Assembly (NCBI RefSeq): GCF_024449025.1
Contig: NZ_JAHLKM010000008.1
Location: 51,266-94,870 of the forward strand
Length of the DNA: 43,605 nt
Direction of reading: 5' to 3'
From: Natronomonas aquatica
GTDB lineage: Archaea > Halobacteriota > Halobacteria > Halobacteriales > Haloarculaceae
In this document: piece after piece, positions 32,557 through 41,069 of the stretch
How the letters are laid out: the number at the start of each line of letters is the position of its first letter
Numbering within the stretch: the first letter of the stretch is position 1
Program-made: the position numbers and the translations under genes
The notes under the pieces: model-generated
Told to the model about the DNA's origin: nothing
The model's database searches: none
What the model saw: only the letters and a program-made list of their open reading frames with translations

Positions 32557-33840
32557 ATGGATTACGCACTCAAGTATCGGTTGTTTCCTGACAGTCAGCA
32601 GCGGGAGCAACTGGACTGGGTGCGTGACACCGTGCGACAACTCTACAACCACAGTCTGCACCGCTACAACCGGATACCCGAAACCGAGGGCACTGTCAAA
32701 CAGCGCGTCACACAGGTCAGAGATGAGATACCCGATTTGAAAGACTGGTGGACTGATCTGACGAACATCTACTCGACAGTCCTTCAACAGGCTGTTGAGC
32801 AGATCGCCACCAACATCGAAAACCTCGGGAAGCTCAGGCAGAAAGGCTACTCGGTTGGGTCGTTAAACTGGAAAGCGCCACATGAGTATCGGAGTTTCAC
32901 GTATCGCCAACGGGGTTTCGAACTCGATGAGAAGAGTGGCCCCAATAGACGTGGACTCCTGACACTCAAGAAAGTCAACGGCGACAACATCGACGTTCCG
33001 ATACGGCTCCACCGACCACTCCCAGACGACGTTGACGTGAAACACGTCACGGTCAAAAAAGACCAGACGGGTGCATGGTATGCCTGCCTCAACATCGAAC
33101 AAGACGCCGCCGAGAAGCCCGACCCCGGCGAGATAGACACTGAATATACTGTCGGGTTGGACCTCGGCATCACGAACTTCATCCATGACTCTGACGGCAG
33201 GCAAATCAGCCGTCTCGACCTATCCAGTGACCGAGAACGGCTGGAACGCGAGCAACGGAAGCTCTCCCGGAAAGAACACCGGTCGAACAACTGGGAAAAA
33301 CAGCGACAGACGGTGGCTGAAGTGCATAAGCGGATGCGGCAGAAGAAACTGGACTTCAAGCATAAGGTTGCGGCGTTCTACACCAGCGAGTTCGACGCTG
33401 TGTTTGTGGAAGACCTCAACGTGAAGTCACTGCTTGAAGACGACAAGAACGGTCGGAACACCCACGAAGTTGGATGGCGAGCCTTCATCACTATTCTCAA
33501 ACACCACGGTAACAAGCGTGGGTGTCACGTCGTGGAAGTTGACCCGGAAGACACGACGAAAGAATGCAATCAGTGTGGTGTGAAAACCGAGAAGCCGTTG
33601 TGGGTCCGGGAACACTCATGCCCGAGTTGCGGTTTTGAAACCGACCGTGACTATAATGCCGCGTTGAACGTCTGGGAACGTGGTTTGCGGAAGATAGGAG
33701 TGGTTCACTCCGAAGCAACGCCTGCGGAGACTGGAACCGCTGTGGACACGGATGCCATCCATGAAGTGTCTGCAAGTTCCGTCGTGGAAACAGGAAGCCC
33801 CTGCCTCAAGGAACGAACAGCGATAGCCGTGAGTGAGTAG
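32557..33840 (+). CDS. tnpB: TnpB RNA-guided nuclease (IS1341-type), intact
   Basis: A 427-residue complete TnpB. The N-terminus MDYALKYRLFPDSQQREQL is the usual start. The RuvC residues are D202 (YTVGLDLGITNF), E285 (VFVEDLNVKSL) and D365 (DRDYNAALNVW), with the zinc ribbon CNQC ... CPSC between the last two. Family knowledge: TnpB cuts DNA next to a short motif under guidance of an RNA made from the element's right end. The reading frame runs into the right-end hairpin, so its last codons overlap the likely RNA scaffold. It is only distantly similar to the TnpB at 16673. Base composition is lower in GC than the host genes. Confidence 0.88.
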   Translation: MDYALKYRLFPDSQQREQLDWVRDTVRQLYNHSLHRYNRIPETEGTVKQRVTQVRDEIPDLKDWWTDLTNIYSTVLQQAVEQIATNIENLGKLRQKGYSVGSLNWKAPHEYRSFTYRQRGFELDEKSGPNRRGLLTLKKVNGDNIDVPIRLHRPLPDDVDVKHVTVKKDQTGAWYACLNIEQDAAEKPDPGEIDTEYTVGLDLGITNFIHDSDGRQISRLDLSSDRERLEREQRKLSRKEHRSNNWEKQRQTVAEVHKRMRQKKLDFKHKVAAFYTSEFDAVFVEDLNVKSLLEDDKNGRNTHEVGWRAFITILKHHGNKRGCHVVEVDPEDTTKECNQCGVKTEKPLWVREHSCPSCGFETDRDYNAALNVWERGLRKIGVVHSEATPAETGTAVDTDAIHEVSASSVVETGSPCLKERTAIAVSE

Positions 33841-33847
33841 GCAGGGG
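33798..33847 (+). repeat. Right-end hairpin of the second TnpB element
   Basis: CCCCTGCCT (33798-33806) pairs perfectly with AGGCAGGGG (33839-33847); the inner region carries further short pairing. The element ends 8 bases later in TTCAC. This hairpin should also form the end of the guide-RNA scaffold. Confidence 0.75.
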
Positions 33848-34084
33848 TAGTTCACCCCCACCCTGTGCCCCCCGGATCGGGGTGATCGGCTCCCTATTTA
33901 AATCGTTTCGACCGCGGGCCTCGATCCCGGGGTGGGACCTGCGGCCTTCCGACCGTCGACGCTCGCTCGGTATAACGGCTCTTAACCCCCTCGGATCCGG
34001 TCGTTTGGTACCGTTTGCCGAGAGTATTAATGTCTCGAAGCCCTTCATATGAATACAGGCGAGTGACCCCTCGCTGAGGACAGA

Positions 34085-34237
34085 ATGCCCAGATGTGACC
34101 ACTGTGACGCGCACGTTTCCGGGCGGTTCGCCCGGGTGTTCGCCGACGAGAGCGGACGCGTCCGTGCGTGTCCCAACTGTTCCGCAAACGCCGGTATCGC
34201 AGAGGTTTCCAGAGACCGCGCCGGCGAACGGTCGTAG
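34085..34237 (+). CDS. Small two-CxxC zinc-finger protein, paralogue of the one at 29812
   Basis: A 50-residue protein, below usual ORF cut-offs: MPRCDHCDAHVSGRFARVF ... CPNCSANAGIAEV. Both CxxC pairs match the copy at 29812, as does the F/YARVF stretch. Candidate TATA elements are GTATTAATG (34024-34032) and CATATGAATAC (34046-34056), leaving a short leader that contains the hairpin GCGAG-TGACCC-CTCGC (34060-34075). The 229-base spacer between the mobile element and this gene shows no other gene. Confidence 0.7.
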   Translation: MPRCDHCDAHVSGRFARVFADESGRVRACPNCSANAGIAEVSRDRAGERS

Positions 34238-34297
34238 CGGGCCGCGAGCAGCCGTTCGATCCACGGACTTTTATCCGCCGTCGGGCAACTGATATCG

Positions 34298-34561
34298 ATG
34301 CCGACACCGACCGACGGATCGCATTTCGTCTACGTACTCGAGTGTGCCGACGGCACCTTCTATACTGGCTACACGACGGACGTCGAGCGGCGCCTCGCCG
34401 AACACAACGCGGGCGAGGGCGCAAAGTACACCCGCGGGCGGACGCCCGTCGAGGTAATTCACACGGAGCGTTTCGACGGTCGCCCGGCCGCGATGCGCCG
34501 CGAACACGAGATCAAAGGGCTCTCGCGGGCCGGAAAGAAGCGGCTGGTCCGAAACGAGTGA
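34298..34561 (+). CDS. GIY-YIG nuclease-fold protein (UPF0213 type)
   Basis: An 87-residue protein. [29 protein letters not shown] is the GIY-YIG core (FVYVL ... FYTGY), with the catalytic Arg in ERRLAEH, and [18 protein letters not shown] near the end carries the Glu and basic patch. The family is small stand-alone nucleases of unclear DNA-repair or other role. CTTTTATCC at 34268-34276 gives a leaderless transcript. Convergent with archaemetzincin. Confidence 0.85.
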   Translation: MPTPTDGSHFVYVLECADGTFYTGYTTDVERRLAEHNAGEGAKYTRGRTPVEVIHTERFDGRPAAMRREHEIKGLSRAGKKRLVRNE

Positions 34562-34569
34562 GCGCCGAG

Positions 34570-35091
34570 TTACAACACGAGCCGCTGACAACTCCCACAG
34601 AGGTGTTCCTCCTTGACGTCGACCTCCCGGACCGTCGGCGAGAAGTTCATGACACACCGGGAGTTGTCGCAGTGTTCCAACCCGAGCGTGTGTCCGATCT
34701 CGTGGATGACTTCCTTGCGGACCCGGTCGGCGAAGATATCGCCCGCGGACCGCTCGGAGAACCCGCCGTCCGAAGAGGTCTGGAGCCGGTACGTCGAGAT
34801 GACCGAGCCGTTCCCCGAGAGGTACGCCAGCCCGAAGACGTAGTTTCGCCGGCGGTAGTAGAGGTCCTTGTCGGTGACTGCGATGTTCTTTTCTCCGTCG
34901 CCGATCCGCCCGGCGAGTTCGATGAACTCCTCGGCACGGTACTGCTCGCGGTCGGCGTCGTAGGCGCCGTCGGGGATCGGCTGGCCGTCCTGAATCGTCA
35001 CCTCACAGTCGTAGACCGACCGCAGCCCCCCCGATGCCTCCCGCTTTACGACCGCGGGGAGGTCACCGACCGGCACGATGTCGACGTGCAT
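34570..35091 (-). CDS. amzA: Archaemetzincin family zinc metalloprotease
   Basis: A 173-residue enzyme. The zinc-binding motif HEIGHTLGLEHC and the following NSRCVMNFSPTVREVD (Met-turn and Cys cluster) with HLCGSC at the end are the archaemetzincin signature: HExxHxxGxxHC, then CxM and CxxC for a second zinc. Length matches the family. Cytoplasmic, no signal. Its biological substrate is unknown. Divergent from the UPF0146 gene. Confidence 0.93.
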   Translation of the reverse strand: MHVDIVPVGDLPAVVKREASGGLRSVYDCEVTIQDGQPIPDGAYDADREQYRAEEFIELAGRIGDGEKNIAVTDKDLYYRRRNYVFGLAYLSGNGSVISTYRLQTSSDGGFSERSAGDIFADRVRKEVIHEIGHTLGLEHCDNSRCVMNFSPTVREVDVKEEHLCGSCQRLVL

Positions 35092-35145
35092 GCGAAATTG
35101 TTAGATACCGTTGCTCATAAACATCCCGACGTGCAACCCGACCCG

Positions 35146-35520
35146 ATGGCCACGCTCGTCGACCGCCTGGCCCGATACGACGAACTGATCGAAGTCGGCG
35201 TCGGTGACTGCCCCGACGTCGCGGCCGCGCTGGCCGAACGCGGGTGCCGCGTCACGGCGACGGACCTCCGCGAGCGGCCGGTGCCCGCGACGGTCCGGTT
35301 CGTCCGCGACGACGTGACCGACCCCGATCCGTCGCTGTACGCCGGCGCCGACGCGGTCTATGCGCTCAATTGCCCGCCGGAACTCCAGGGACCGCTCGCC
35401 GACGCGGCGGAAACGGCCGGAGCGGACTGTCTTTTCACCACGCTCGGCGCCGACCCGGCGGTCGTCGAGGCGACCCCGGAGACGCTTCCGGCGGGAACGC
35501 TGTTCGGAGTCACGACATGA
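35146..35520 (+). CDS. UPF0146 family protein
   Basis: A 124-residue protein with a Rossmann-like start: [30 protein letters not shown], then [21 protein letters not shown]. This is the small archaeal UPF0146 family, a shortened methyltransferase-like fold of unknown activity. GTG 35131 is in frame, but CTCATAAAC (about 35113-35121) is only some 14 bases before it, whereas ATG 35146 is about 29 bases after it, so ATG is the likely leaderless start. It overlaps the HAD gene by four bases (ATGA). Confidence 0.8.
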   Translation: MATLVDRLARYDELIEVGVGDCPDVAAALAERGCRVTATDLRERPVPATVRFVRDDVTDPDPSLYAGADAVYALNCPPELQGPLADAAETAGADCLFTTLGADPAVVEATPETLPAGTLFGVTT

Positions 35521-36380
35521 ACGCCGACGCGATCGTTCTGGATGTCGACGGCGTCCTCGTCGACGTCGCCGACTCCTACCGGCGGGCTATCGTCGAATCG
35601 GTCGAGCACGTCTACGGCGAGACGATCGAGTACGACGACATCCAGCTGTTCAAGAACGCCGGCGGCTTCAACAACGACTGGGAGCTGACCTACGCCGCGG
35701 CGCTGTACGTGCTGGCCAGCCGGGAGAAACCGCGGCTCAGCATCGAGACCTACACCGGGCTGATAAAGGCCTCCGGCGGCGGCCCGGCGGCTGCCGAGAC
35801 CGCCGTCGCGGACGAACTCGACCCGGCGTCCCGCGAGCAGATCCTCTCGGAGTGGGACCGCGAGCGGCTCCGGGACGTCTTCCAGCAGCTGTATCTGGGG
35901 AGCGACCTCTACCGAGAACTCGAGGGCGGCGAGCCGGATCTGGACACCGAGGGATTCATTCACGACGAGCCGGTTTTGCTCGAGGCGGAGACCCGCCGTG
36001 CGCTCGAGGCGTGGCCCCTCGGTGTCCTCACCGGGCGGCCGGCCGCGGAGGCCGAGATCGCCCTCGATCGCGTCGGGCTCTCGATCCCCGAAAGGCGCCG
36101 GTTCACGATGGACGACTGGGAGGGAGGCAAACCCGACCCCGGCGCGCTCGTCGAGTTGGCAGACCGGCTCGATGCCGACCGGCCGGCCTTCGTCGGCGAC
36201 ACCCTCGACGATATCCGAACGGTAAACAACGCCGTCGAGACCGACCCCGATCGGACCTACCGGAGCGTCGGCGTCCTCACGGGGGGACTCAGGGGGGAGA
36301 CCGGCCGCCGGAAGTACCGCAACGTCGGCGCCGACATCGTCATCGAGAGCATCAACGAGCTGCCCGGCCTGATCGAGTGA
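35517..36380 (+). CDS. HAD superfamily (subfamily IA) hydrolase
   Basis: A 287-residue protein. The nucleophile motif [18 protein letters not shown] (Asp9 and Asp11), the Thr motif [11 protein letters not shown], and KPDPGALV with [12 protein letters not shown] for the Lys and acidic motifs are all present. A large helical cap (about 40-160) lies between motifs 1 and 2, as in the haloarchaeal HAD-IA group annotated as phosphatase or phosphonatase-like. Substrate unknown. The start is coupled to the UPF0146 stop. Confidence 0.85.
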   Translation: MNADAIVLDVDGVLVDVADSYRRAIVESVEHVYGETIEYDDIQLFKNAGGFNNDWELTYAAALYVLASREKPRLSIETYTGLIKASGGGPAAAETAVADELDPASREQILSEWDRERLRDVFQQLYLGSDLYRELEGGEPDLDTEGFIHDEPVLLEAETRRALEAWPLGVLTGRPAAEAEIALDRVGLSIPERRRFTMDDWEGGKPDPGALVELADRLDADRPAFVGDTLDDIRTVNNAVETDPDRTYRSVGVLTGGLRGETGRRKYRNVGADIVIESINELPGLIE

Positions 36381-36456
36381 TCGCCCTCCCGTTCCGTCCG
36401 TGGCAACGGTCTCCGATCTCACAACCGTTAACCCGCCGCCGGCCGGAGACAGGAGT

Positions 36457-37125
36457 ATGCGAATCGCACTCCTCGGCGGTACCGGCGACATCGGACGCGG
36501 GCTCGCGCTCCGGTGGGGTCGCGATACGGACCACGAACTCCTCGTCGGCTCTCGGGACCCCGAGAAGGCGCGCGATCGGGCCGAGGCGTACGCCGCCGAA
36601 CTCGACGAGCGCGGAATCGAGGCCGATTACAAGGGCTTCGAGAACGCGATGGCGGCCGATCGGGCCGACGTCGCCGTCCTCGCCGTGCCCGCCTACCACC
36701 TCGTCGACACCGTCGAGGCGGTCGCCGGTCGTCTCGACCCCGGGACGGTACTGGTCACGCCGGCAGTCGGGATGCGGCGCGACGAGGACGGCTTTCACTA
36801 CAACCGCCCCGGGGCCGGCAGCGTCGCCGCCCTCGCGGCGTCGGCGAAACCCGACGACGTCCCGCTGGTCGGCGCCTTCCATAACCTCCCGGCGGGCGGG
36901 CTGGCCGACCTCGACAACGACTTCGAGTGGGACACGCTCGTCTTCGGCGAGGACGACGACGCGACGGCGACCGTCTCGGACCTCGCGGCGGAGATCGAGG
37001 GGCTCCGTCCGCTCGACGCCGGCGGCATCGCGAACGCCCCGGAGATCGAGGCGCTGACGCCGCTTCTGATAAACGTCGCGATGCAAAACGAGGGCTTGCA
37101 GGATCTGGGCGTGCAGTTCCGGTAA
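36457..37125 (+). CDS. npdG: F420H2:NADP+ oxidoreductase (NpdG-type)
   Basis: A 222-residue cytoplasmic enzyme moving hydride between coenzyme F420 and NADP. The NADP-binding MRIALLGGTGDIGRGLALRWG opens the protein, followed by ELLVGSRDPEKARDRAE. VGAFHNLPAGGLADL is the conserved mid-region, and NVAMQNEGLQDLGVQFR is the family-typical C-terminus. The start is ATG 36457 with a GGAG sequence just before; the longer reading from 36400 adds unrelated residues. Convergent with the PrsW gene. Confidence 0.9.
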   Translation: MRIALLGGTGDIGRGLALRWGRDTDHELLVGSRDPEKARDRAEAYAAELDERGIEADYKGFENAMAADRADVAVLAVPAYHLVDTVEAVAGRLDPGTVLVTPAVGMRRDEDGFHYNRPGAGSVAALAASAKPDDVPLVGAFHNLPAGGLADLDNDFEWDTLVFGEDDDATATVSDLAAEIEGLRPLDAGGIANAPEIEALTPLLINVAMQNEGLQDLGVQFR

Positions 37126-37151
37126 CCGTCCGTCGGCGCCGCTTCACCGCC

Positions 37152-38204
37152 TCACCGCGTCGCCGGATCGAACTCCGTTTTCTCGACCTCGAACTCCGAG
37201 GCTCGCTCGGCGCCCTCGTGGGCCTGCCGGTAGGCCGCCTCGTAGCGTTTCAGCTTCCGGTAGAGGATATACAGGAAGACGCCCTGGTAGACGACGACGA
37301 ACCCGAAGAACAACACGAGGACCGGCACCCCGGGAACGAGGAGGCTGACGAGCCCCGGCACCAGTCCGACCAGCGTGTTGTACGTGGCGTGGATGAACGC
37401 CGCGATGAGCAGTCCCTTGGCGACGATCGGCCCGGCGTTCTCGCGGTTGAACTTCGCCAGTCCCAGATAGTAGCCGGCGAACGCCGAGTAGACGACGTGG
37501 CCCGGCCCCGCCAGCCCGCGGACGGCGGCTATCTGCCCGCCCGCCTGGATCGTTTCGGTAACCCCGCCCACGAGGCCGCCACTCGTCTGTAACAGCACCG
37601 ACGCCGGCGTCTGGAGGTTCTGGGTGATATAGAGGACGTTCTCGATCGCGGCAAAGCCCAGCCCGGCCATCGCCCCGTAGACGGCGCCGTCGACGACCGA
37701 GTCGAACCGGCTGTCTCGGTACGGGTACAGCCAGACGGCGAGCAGTTTGACCGACTCCTCTACCGGCCCGACGACGAGGTAGAAAAAGAGGACGATCCCC
37801 ACGAGCGGAAACAGCTGGACGAAGCCGAAGACGGTGTTGATGATCGCCGCGAAGCCGGCAAACAGCACCGAGAGGACGAAGGTCGCCAGGAGCAATCCGG
37901 GCGGTTCCCTAGTCGTGATATCGGTCCGGTAGATGTACAGCGCCAGGACGCCGGCCGGAACGGCCGAAAACGCCGCCAGCCCGAGGATGAAGGGGTCGTC
38001 GATGATCAGCCCGCCGGCCCCGCTGACGGCCAAAATGACGAGCAGGATGAACACCCCGAGGGCGACGACGAACCGCCGTCCGGCCCTGAGGATCCCTCGA
38101 TACGTCCGGATCGCGAGCCGATCGAGCGCGGTCCGTGGCTCCCAGTCGGCGATGTCGTAGAGATCCTCCGAGTCGTCGGCTCGCGTCTCGACCGGATCTT
38201 TCAT
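37152..38204 (-). CDS. PrsW-family intramembrane metalloprotease
   Basis: A 350-residue membrane protein with about nine hydrophobic segments. YLVVGPVEESVKLLAVW carries the Glu-Glu motif, FAAIENVLYIT the second Glu-containing helix, and HVVYSAFAGYYLG and FIHATYNTLVGLV the His-containing segments; these are the PrsW/CAAX-protease-like metal ligands. The N-terminal 40 residues and the C-terminal tail are charged and cytoplasmic. In Bacillus the relative cleaves an anti-sigma factor; the haloarchaeal substrate is unknown. Confidence 0.85.
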   Translation of the reverse strand: MKDPVETRADDSEDLYDIADWEPRTALDRLAIRTYRGILRAGRRFVVALGVFILLVILAVSGAGGLIIDDPFILGLAAFSAVPAGVLALYIYRTDITTREPPGLLLATFVLSVLFAGFAAIINTVFGFVQLFPLVGIVLFFYLVVGPVEESVKLLAVWLYPYRDSRFDSVVDGAVYGAMAGLGFAAIENVLYITQNLQTPASVLLQTSGGLVGGVTETIQAGGQIAAVRGLAGPGHVVYSAFAGYYLGLAKFNRENAGPIVAKGLLIAAFIHATYNTLVGLVPGLVSLLVPGVPVLVLFFGFVVVYQGVFLYILYRKLKRYEAAYRQAHEGAERASEFEVEKTEFDPATR

Positions 38205-38340
38205 ACGAGGACTCTCTCGCGGTATCCCCCTAACCTTTCCGCCGCCAACCGTCCGTCTCCCGCCCTATCGTCGCCCCCGCCGCTGCTCGCCGGCCGGGGG
38301 AAGCCGGGACGCTTTCAACGATCGGCCACGAACGGCGGGC

Positions 38341-38715
38341 ATGCACTTCGACCAGCGCACCCAGACGGCGCTCCGGGAGTTCGGGCTCTCGACCGCGGAG
38401 ATCGCCGAGGTCTCCGGGTCGGTCCTCGAGGCGACCGCCGCCGAGGCCGACGCTATCGAGAGCTTTCTCGCGGACCTCGATACCGTGTACTCGGATATGG
38501 ACATGGCTCACTCCTCGGCGGAGTTCCCCAAACACGACCTCGTCGGCGTCGATCTCTACACCCACGCCGCCGACCTCCGGGGGTACGTCCACTTCGATGG
38601 GTGGGGCGCCTACGTCGAGGACGGTCGCGTCCTCTCGGAGTCGGTCGTCGAGTTGACGCTCGGCCCGGAGATCCACGATCGGGTCCGCCTTGCGGCCGAC
38701 CGAACCGAGCTATGA
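38341..38715 (+). CDS. Conserved haloarchaeal hypothetical protein
   Basis: A 124-residue acidic cytoplasmic protein: MHFDQRTQTALREFGLS, a helical N-terminal half (VLEATAAEADAIESFLADL), then a beta-rich second half (LVGVDLYTHAADLRGYVHFDGWGAYVEDGRVLS). I do not recognise a named domain; it resembles small haloarchaeal DUF7532-like proteins. Its stop overlaps the start of the FAU-1 gene (ATGA), so they are coupled and it may be a partner in RNA processing. Confidence 0.6.
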   Translation: MHFDQRTQTALREFGLSTAEIAEVSGSVLEATAAEADAIESFLADLDTVYSDMDMAHSSAEFPKHDLVGVDLYTHAADLRGYVHFDGWGAYVEDGRVLSESVVELTLGPEIHDRVRLAADRTEL

Positions 38716-40091
38716 ACGTCCGGATCCGCGGCATCTACACGACCGCCCTCACCGAGCTGCTCCGGGACGAACACGACATCGTCTCGGCGTCGCCGCCGAT
38801 CCGCGAGCGGTTCGACGAGCCGTTCCCGGCCGCCGTCGCCGACGCCACGGTCCGGACGACCGACGACCGGCTGGGTATCGGCGTGGCCGGCGAACCCGAG
38901 GCCGTCTCCGGGCTACGGGGCCGGCTCGAGTCGATCGGCCGGGACACGCTCGCCTGGCGTGCGCCCGCGCCGAAAGGCGCCGTTTTCGCCGGCGAGGTCA
39001 CGGAGACGCTCGGCTCCGGCGCGGTCGTCGATCTCGGCTCGGTCGACGGCGATCGGGTGTCGGGGTTTCTCCCCTACGATCGCGTCGACGGCTACGTCGA
39101 CGAGGGCGACCGCTACCGCCTACAGGTCGCGTCCCCGGCCCCGCCCTGGAGTGACCGTCGGCCGACGCTCGCGACCGATCTCCGCGTTCCCGGCGGTCTC
39201 GTCGAACTCCGCCGCGACGGGAGCGGCTCGCGGGGCGAGACCGCCCGGATGGCACAGCTCCTCCCCGTCGACCCGGCCGAGGGCTGGACGCCCCGGTGGT
39301 CGCCGGCCGCCGAGGAGGCTTCCCTCGATGCGATGGCCGAGGCGCTCCGGCGGGTCAACGACCGGGCCGAGGCCCTCACGGCGGCGGTCGCCGACGCGGA
39401 TGAATATCCCGGCCGGATCGTCGCCCCGCAGGCCGGCGCGTGGCTGTGGTTCGGCCGCGAGAGCCGGTTCGAACTGGACGAGTATCGCCGCCGGGTGGCG
39501 ACCACTATGACCGGCCACCACCGAACGAAGGCCGCCGACGAGGCCGCAAGCGCCGCGGTCGATTTCGTCGAGGCCCTCTGTGAGCCGGCCGGCGAGTTCC
39601 CGTTCGGGGCCGTTACCCGGCAGTTCGGGCCGGTCGCGGGCGATCGGATCGCGATCGAACACGGCAAGCCGGACGGCCGGACCGTCACGCTTGGCCGCGG
39701 CGAGGTCACCGAGGTCGATCCCGACGGTTCGATCACGCTCGAACGGGAGATGTCCGGCGGCGGCACCTACGACGCGCTCGGCGTCGAGCGGGTCGAAGGC
39801 GACATCGCGACGACGACGTTCGTCGAGGGGCGGTGGTGGTACGCGACCGTTTATAAAGGAGCCGACGGCGAGCGCCGCGGTACCTACGTCAACGTCTGTA
39901 CGCCCGTCGAGGTCTTCCCCGGCGCGGTCCGGTACGTCGACCTCCACGTCGACGTCGTGAAAGGCCCCGACGGCGAGGTCCGGCGGGTCGACGACGACGA
40001 ACTCGACGAATCCGTCGAGGCCGGCCAGGTCTCGGAACCGCTGGCCGACCGGGCTCGGGAGGTCGCCGCCTCGATCGAGAACGCCCTGTAA
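38712..40091 (+). CDS. fau-1: FAU-1 family RNA-binding protein / probable ribonuclease
   Basis: A 459-residue protein of the archaeal FAU-1 group, related to the RNase E/G S1-like N-terminal half. The N-terminus MNVRIRGIYTTALTELL and an S1-like strand region (AVFAGEVTETLGSGAVVDLG ... VSGFLPYD, about 95-140) bind RNA. The central helical part follows, and the C-terminus is a DUF402-like beta domain (TTFVEGRWWYATVYKG ... TPVEVFPGAVRYVDLHVDVV). The family binds AU-rich RNA and has reported 5S rRNA processing activity. ATG 38712 overlaps the upstream stop; the longer reading from 38601 is out of the natural frame start. Confidence 0.85.
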   Translation: MNVRIRGIYTTALTELLRDEHDIVSASPPIRERFDEPFPAAVADATVRTTDDRLGIGVAGEPEAVSGLRGRLESIGRDTLAWRAPAPKGAVFAGEVTETLGSGAVVDLGSVDGDRVSGFLPYDRVDGYVDEGDRYRLQVASPAPPWSDRRPTLATDLRVPGGLVELRRDGSGSRGETARMAQLLPVDPAEGWTPRWSPAAEEASLDAMAEALRRVNDRAEALTAAVADADEYPGRIVAPQAGAWLWFGRESRFELDEYRRRVATTMTGHHRTKAADEAASAAVDFVEALCEPAGEFPFGAVTRQFGPVAGDRIAIEHGKPDGRTVTLGRGEVTEVDPDGSITLEREMSGGGTYDALGVERVEGDIATTTFVEGRWWYATVYKGADGERRGTYVNVCTPVEVFPGAVRYVDLHVDVVKGPDGEVRRVDDDELDESVEAGQVSEPLADRAREVAASIENAL

Positions 40092-40094
40092 TCG

Positions 40095-40366
40095 CCGGCG
40101 TATGACATCCTCCTCGGCGTGAACACCGAGGTTTCCTCTCGCATGGAACAGGCCGTTCCTGAACCACCGGAGGCAAGATTCCCCTCGCGGGTACTCTGGT
40201 TTGTGTGTTGTTCGTCGGTCCCGGGTGGGAGTGGTGTGCTTGAGTATCCGCTTGAACCACACAGGCCGTGCCATCGACCTGACTCAGCCTCACGACGGAG
40301 TCTCACGTTGGGCAGGCTCGCGTTTTTGATAACGGAGGAACGCCAAACCACTTCCAATTTTCCCAA
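40095..40366 (-). pseudogene. Remnant of an IS200/IS605 right end with tnpB tail (minus orientation)
   Basis: On the minus strand a frame reads REGNLASGGSGTACSMREE then SVFTPRRMS, the kind of junk-like C-terminus made where a tnpB frame runs into a right-end hairpin. The hairpin itself is CCTCGG ... CCGAGG at 40112-40131 with loop holding GTGAAC. No RuvC or zinc motif is left. The right end abuts the FAU-1 stop. Assigned by comparison with the two intact elements in this window; moderate certainty. Confidence 0.45.
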
Positions 40367-40437
40367 GTGAACTATCTAAATACAGGGGTTTGATTGGATT
40401 AAAACTTCTGTCTGTATGGTGGGTTGTCGGATTCACG

Positions 40438-40455
40438 CCCGCCGTGAACGACGGG
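40438..40455. repeat. Isolated hairpin resembling an IS200/IS605 end
   Basis: CCCGCC-GTGAAC-GACGGG with one mismatch, preceded by ATTCACG. The GTGAAC loop matches the hairpin at 40112-40131, so it may be another end fragment of the same family of elements. Confidence 0.35.
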
Positions 40456-40492
40456 ACTCTCTGCTTGAATCAGGTAGTTTCTCGGGAACCCG

Positions 40493-40672
40493 TCAGTTGA
40501 TTCGACGTTCGTCCACCCCGTCGTGATCGCATTCACGGACCGCGATCCCCCGCGAGCGTAGCGCCGATACGACTTTCGCCGTCGAAACGTCGCCGTGCTT
40601 GGCTGCGCCTTCGAGTGTGAGCGTCCCGCTCCGGTACAGCGTCAGTGCCGCCGTGAGTGTCCGGGATGACAT
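40493..40672 (-). CDS. Small helix-turn-helix protein (59 residues)
   Basis: Missed by common length cut-offs. Minus-strand ATG 40672 to TGA 40493-40495: SRTLTAALTLYRSGTLTLEG, then AAKHGDVSTAKVVSALRSRG and an acidic tail. The Leu/Ala helix, the turn GDVST and the recognition-like helix VVSALRSRGI are those of small haloarchaeal HTH proteins (UPF0175/DUF7317-like as I recall). A TATA-like TTTAATAAAC lies about 34 bases upstream. It is normal in GC and acidity while its surroundings are AT-rich IS debris, so it is probably a real resident gene. Partner gene, if any, was lost or lies elsewhere. Confidence 0.65.
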   Translation of the reverse strand: MSSRTLTAALTLYRSGTLTLEGAAKHGDVSTAKVVSALRSRGIAVRECDHDGVDERRIN

Positions 40673-40702
40673 GTGGGCTTCGTCAGAACATCCCCGGTGT
40701 AG

Positions 40703-40712
40703 TTTATTAAAC
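40703..40712 (-). promoter_or_regulatory. TATA element of the small HTH gene
   Basis: TTTAATAAAC on the minus strand, with purine-rich CGAAAGG in front, 31-40 bases before ATG 40672. Confidence 0.5.
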
Positions 40713-40934
40713 CTTTCGTGGGAATAGATAGCATATTGTTTCGTTATACTCCGATATTGGTGCTCTATATGAATATTCTATCCCTAAAACAAACATTATC
40801 CAAATTTCTAATCGACTCGATATCGATTCCGAGTAGAGCGCGACACGGCGCTACGGAGACTCACACGCCGAAAGAAACCGAATATCCGGTCGCTCGTCGG
40901 GAACCGGCTACGACCGTCCGCCTCATGCGGTAAC
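40713..40934. other. AT-rich stretch without a recognisable gene
   Basis: About 220 bases, the most AT-rich part of the window in its first 100 bases. One short open frame (40718-40933) is hydrophobic, not acidic, and resembles nothing I know. Its end (RREPATTVRLMR) looks like the tail of yet another tnpB, since the next bases carry a half hairpin of that kind. Confidence 0.4.
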
Positions 40935-40958
40935 AGCGAGAAACCCCACGGCTTTAGC
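40935..40958 (+). repeat. Half of an IS200/IS605 right-end hairpin
   Basis: AGCGAGAAA CCCCACGG CTTTAGC is the left arm and loop of a hairpin whose right arm (CCGTGGGG) is absent, as if cut away. The CTTTAGC loop and CCCCACGG arm are typical of haloarchaeal elements of this group as I recall them. Confidence 0.35.
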
Positions 40959-40992
40959 ATTGTGCTGGCCTACAGTGATGAGGGCGTCATAG

Positions 40993-41067
40993 CAGTACTT
41001 CCGAGGTTTAATTGGCTATCGACCGCTTTCTGAGTGAATTTTACCGTAATAAACCTCGGAAGTACTG
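40993..41067. repeat. 75-base inverted-repeat unit (MITE-like)
   Basis: CAGTACTTCCGAGGTTTA at 40993-41010 is perfectly repeated in reverse complement at 41050-41067 (TAAACCTCGGAAGTACTG), 18 bp arms around a 39-base spacer. No target duplication is visible around it. It directly abuts the truncated IS6-type transposase fragment. It may be a miniature element or a pair of IS ends brought together by deletion. Confidence 0.7.
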
Positions 41068-41069
41068 GT

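Larger units (their letters stand above)
32428..33855 (+). mobile_element. Second IS200/IS605-superfamily element (tnpB only)
   Basis: The right end is well defined: a long hairpin (33798-33847) followed by TAGTTCAC ending at 33855, the same TTCAC end as the first element. The left subterminal hairpin is 32447-32491; the left junction is estimated from the 19-base spacing of the first element and is uncertain by some 20 bases. No tnpA and no AbrB-like gene. It lies between the promoter of the histone-fold gene and the zinc-finger gene at 34085, so it appears to break no gene. Confidence 0.7.

Noticed and set aside
33856-34084. A stable RNA gene between the second TnpB element and the zinc-finger gene
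   Set aside because: GC-rich with a few short dyads but no cloverleaf or recognisable RNase P, SRP or box C/D pattern.
40718-40933. 71-residue hydrophobic frame in the AT-rich gap
   Set aside because: Not acidic, no promoter or ribosome site, and its end merges with an IS-type tail; probably chance.
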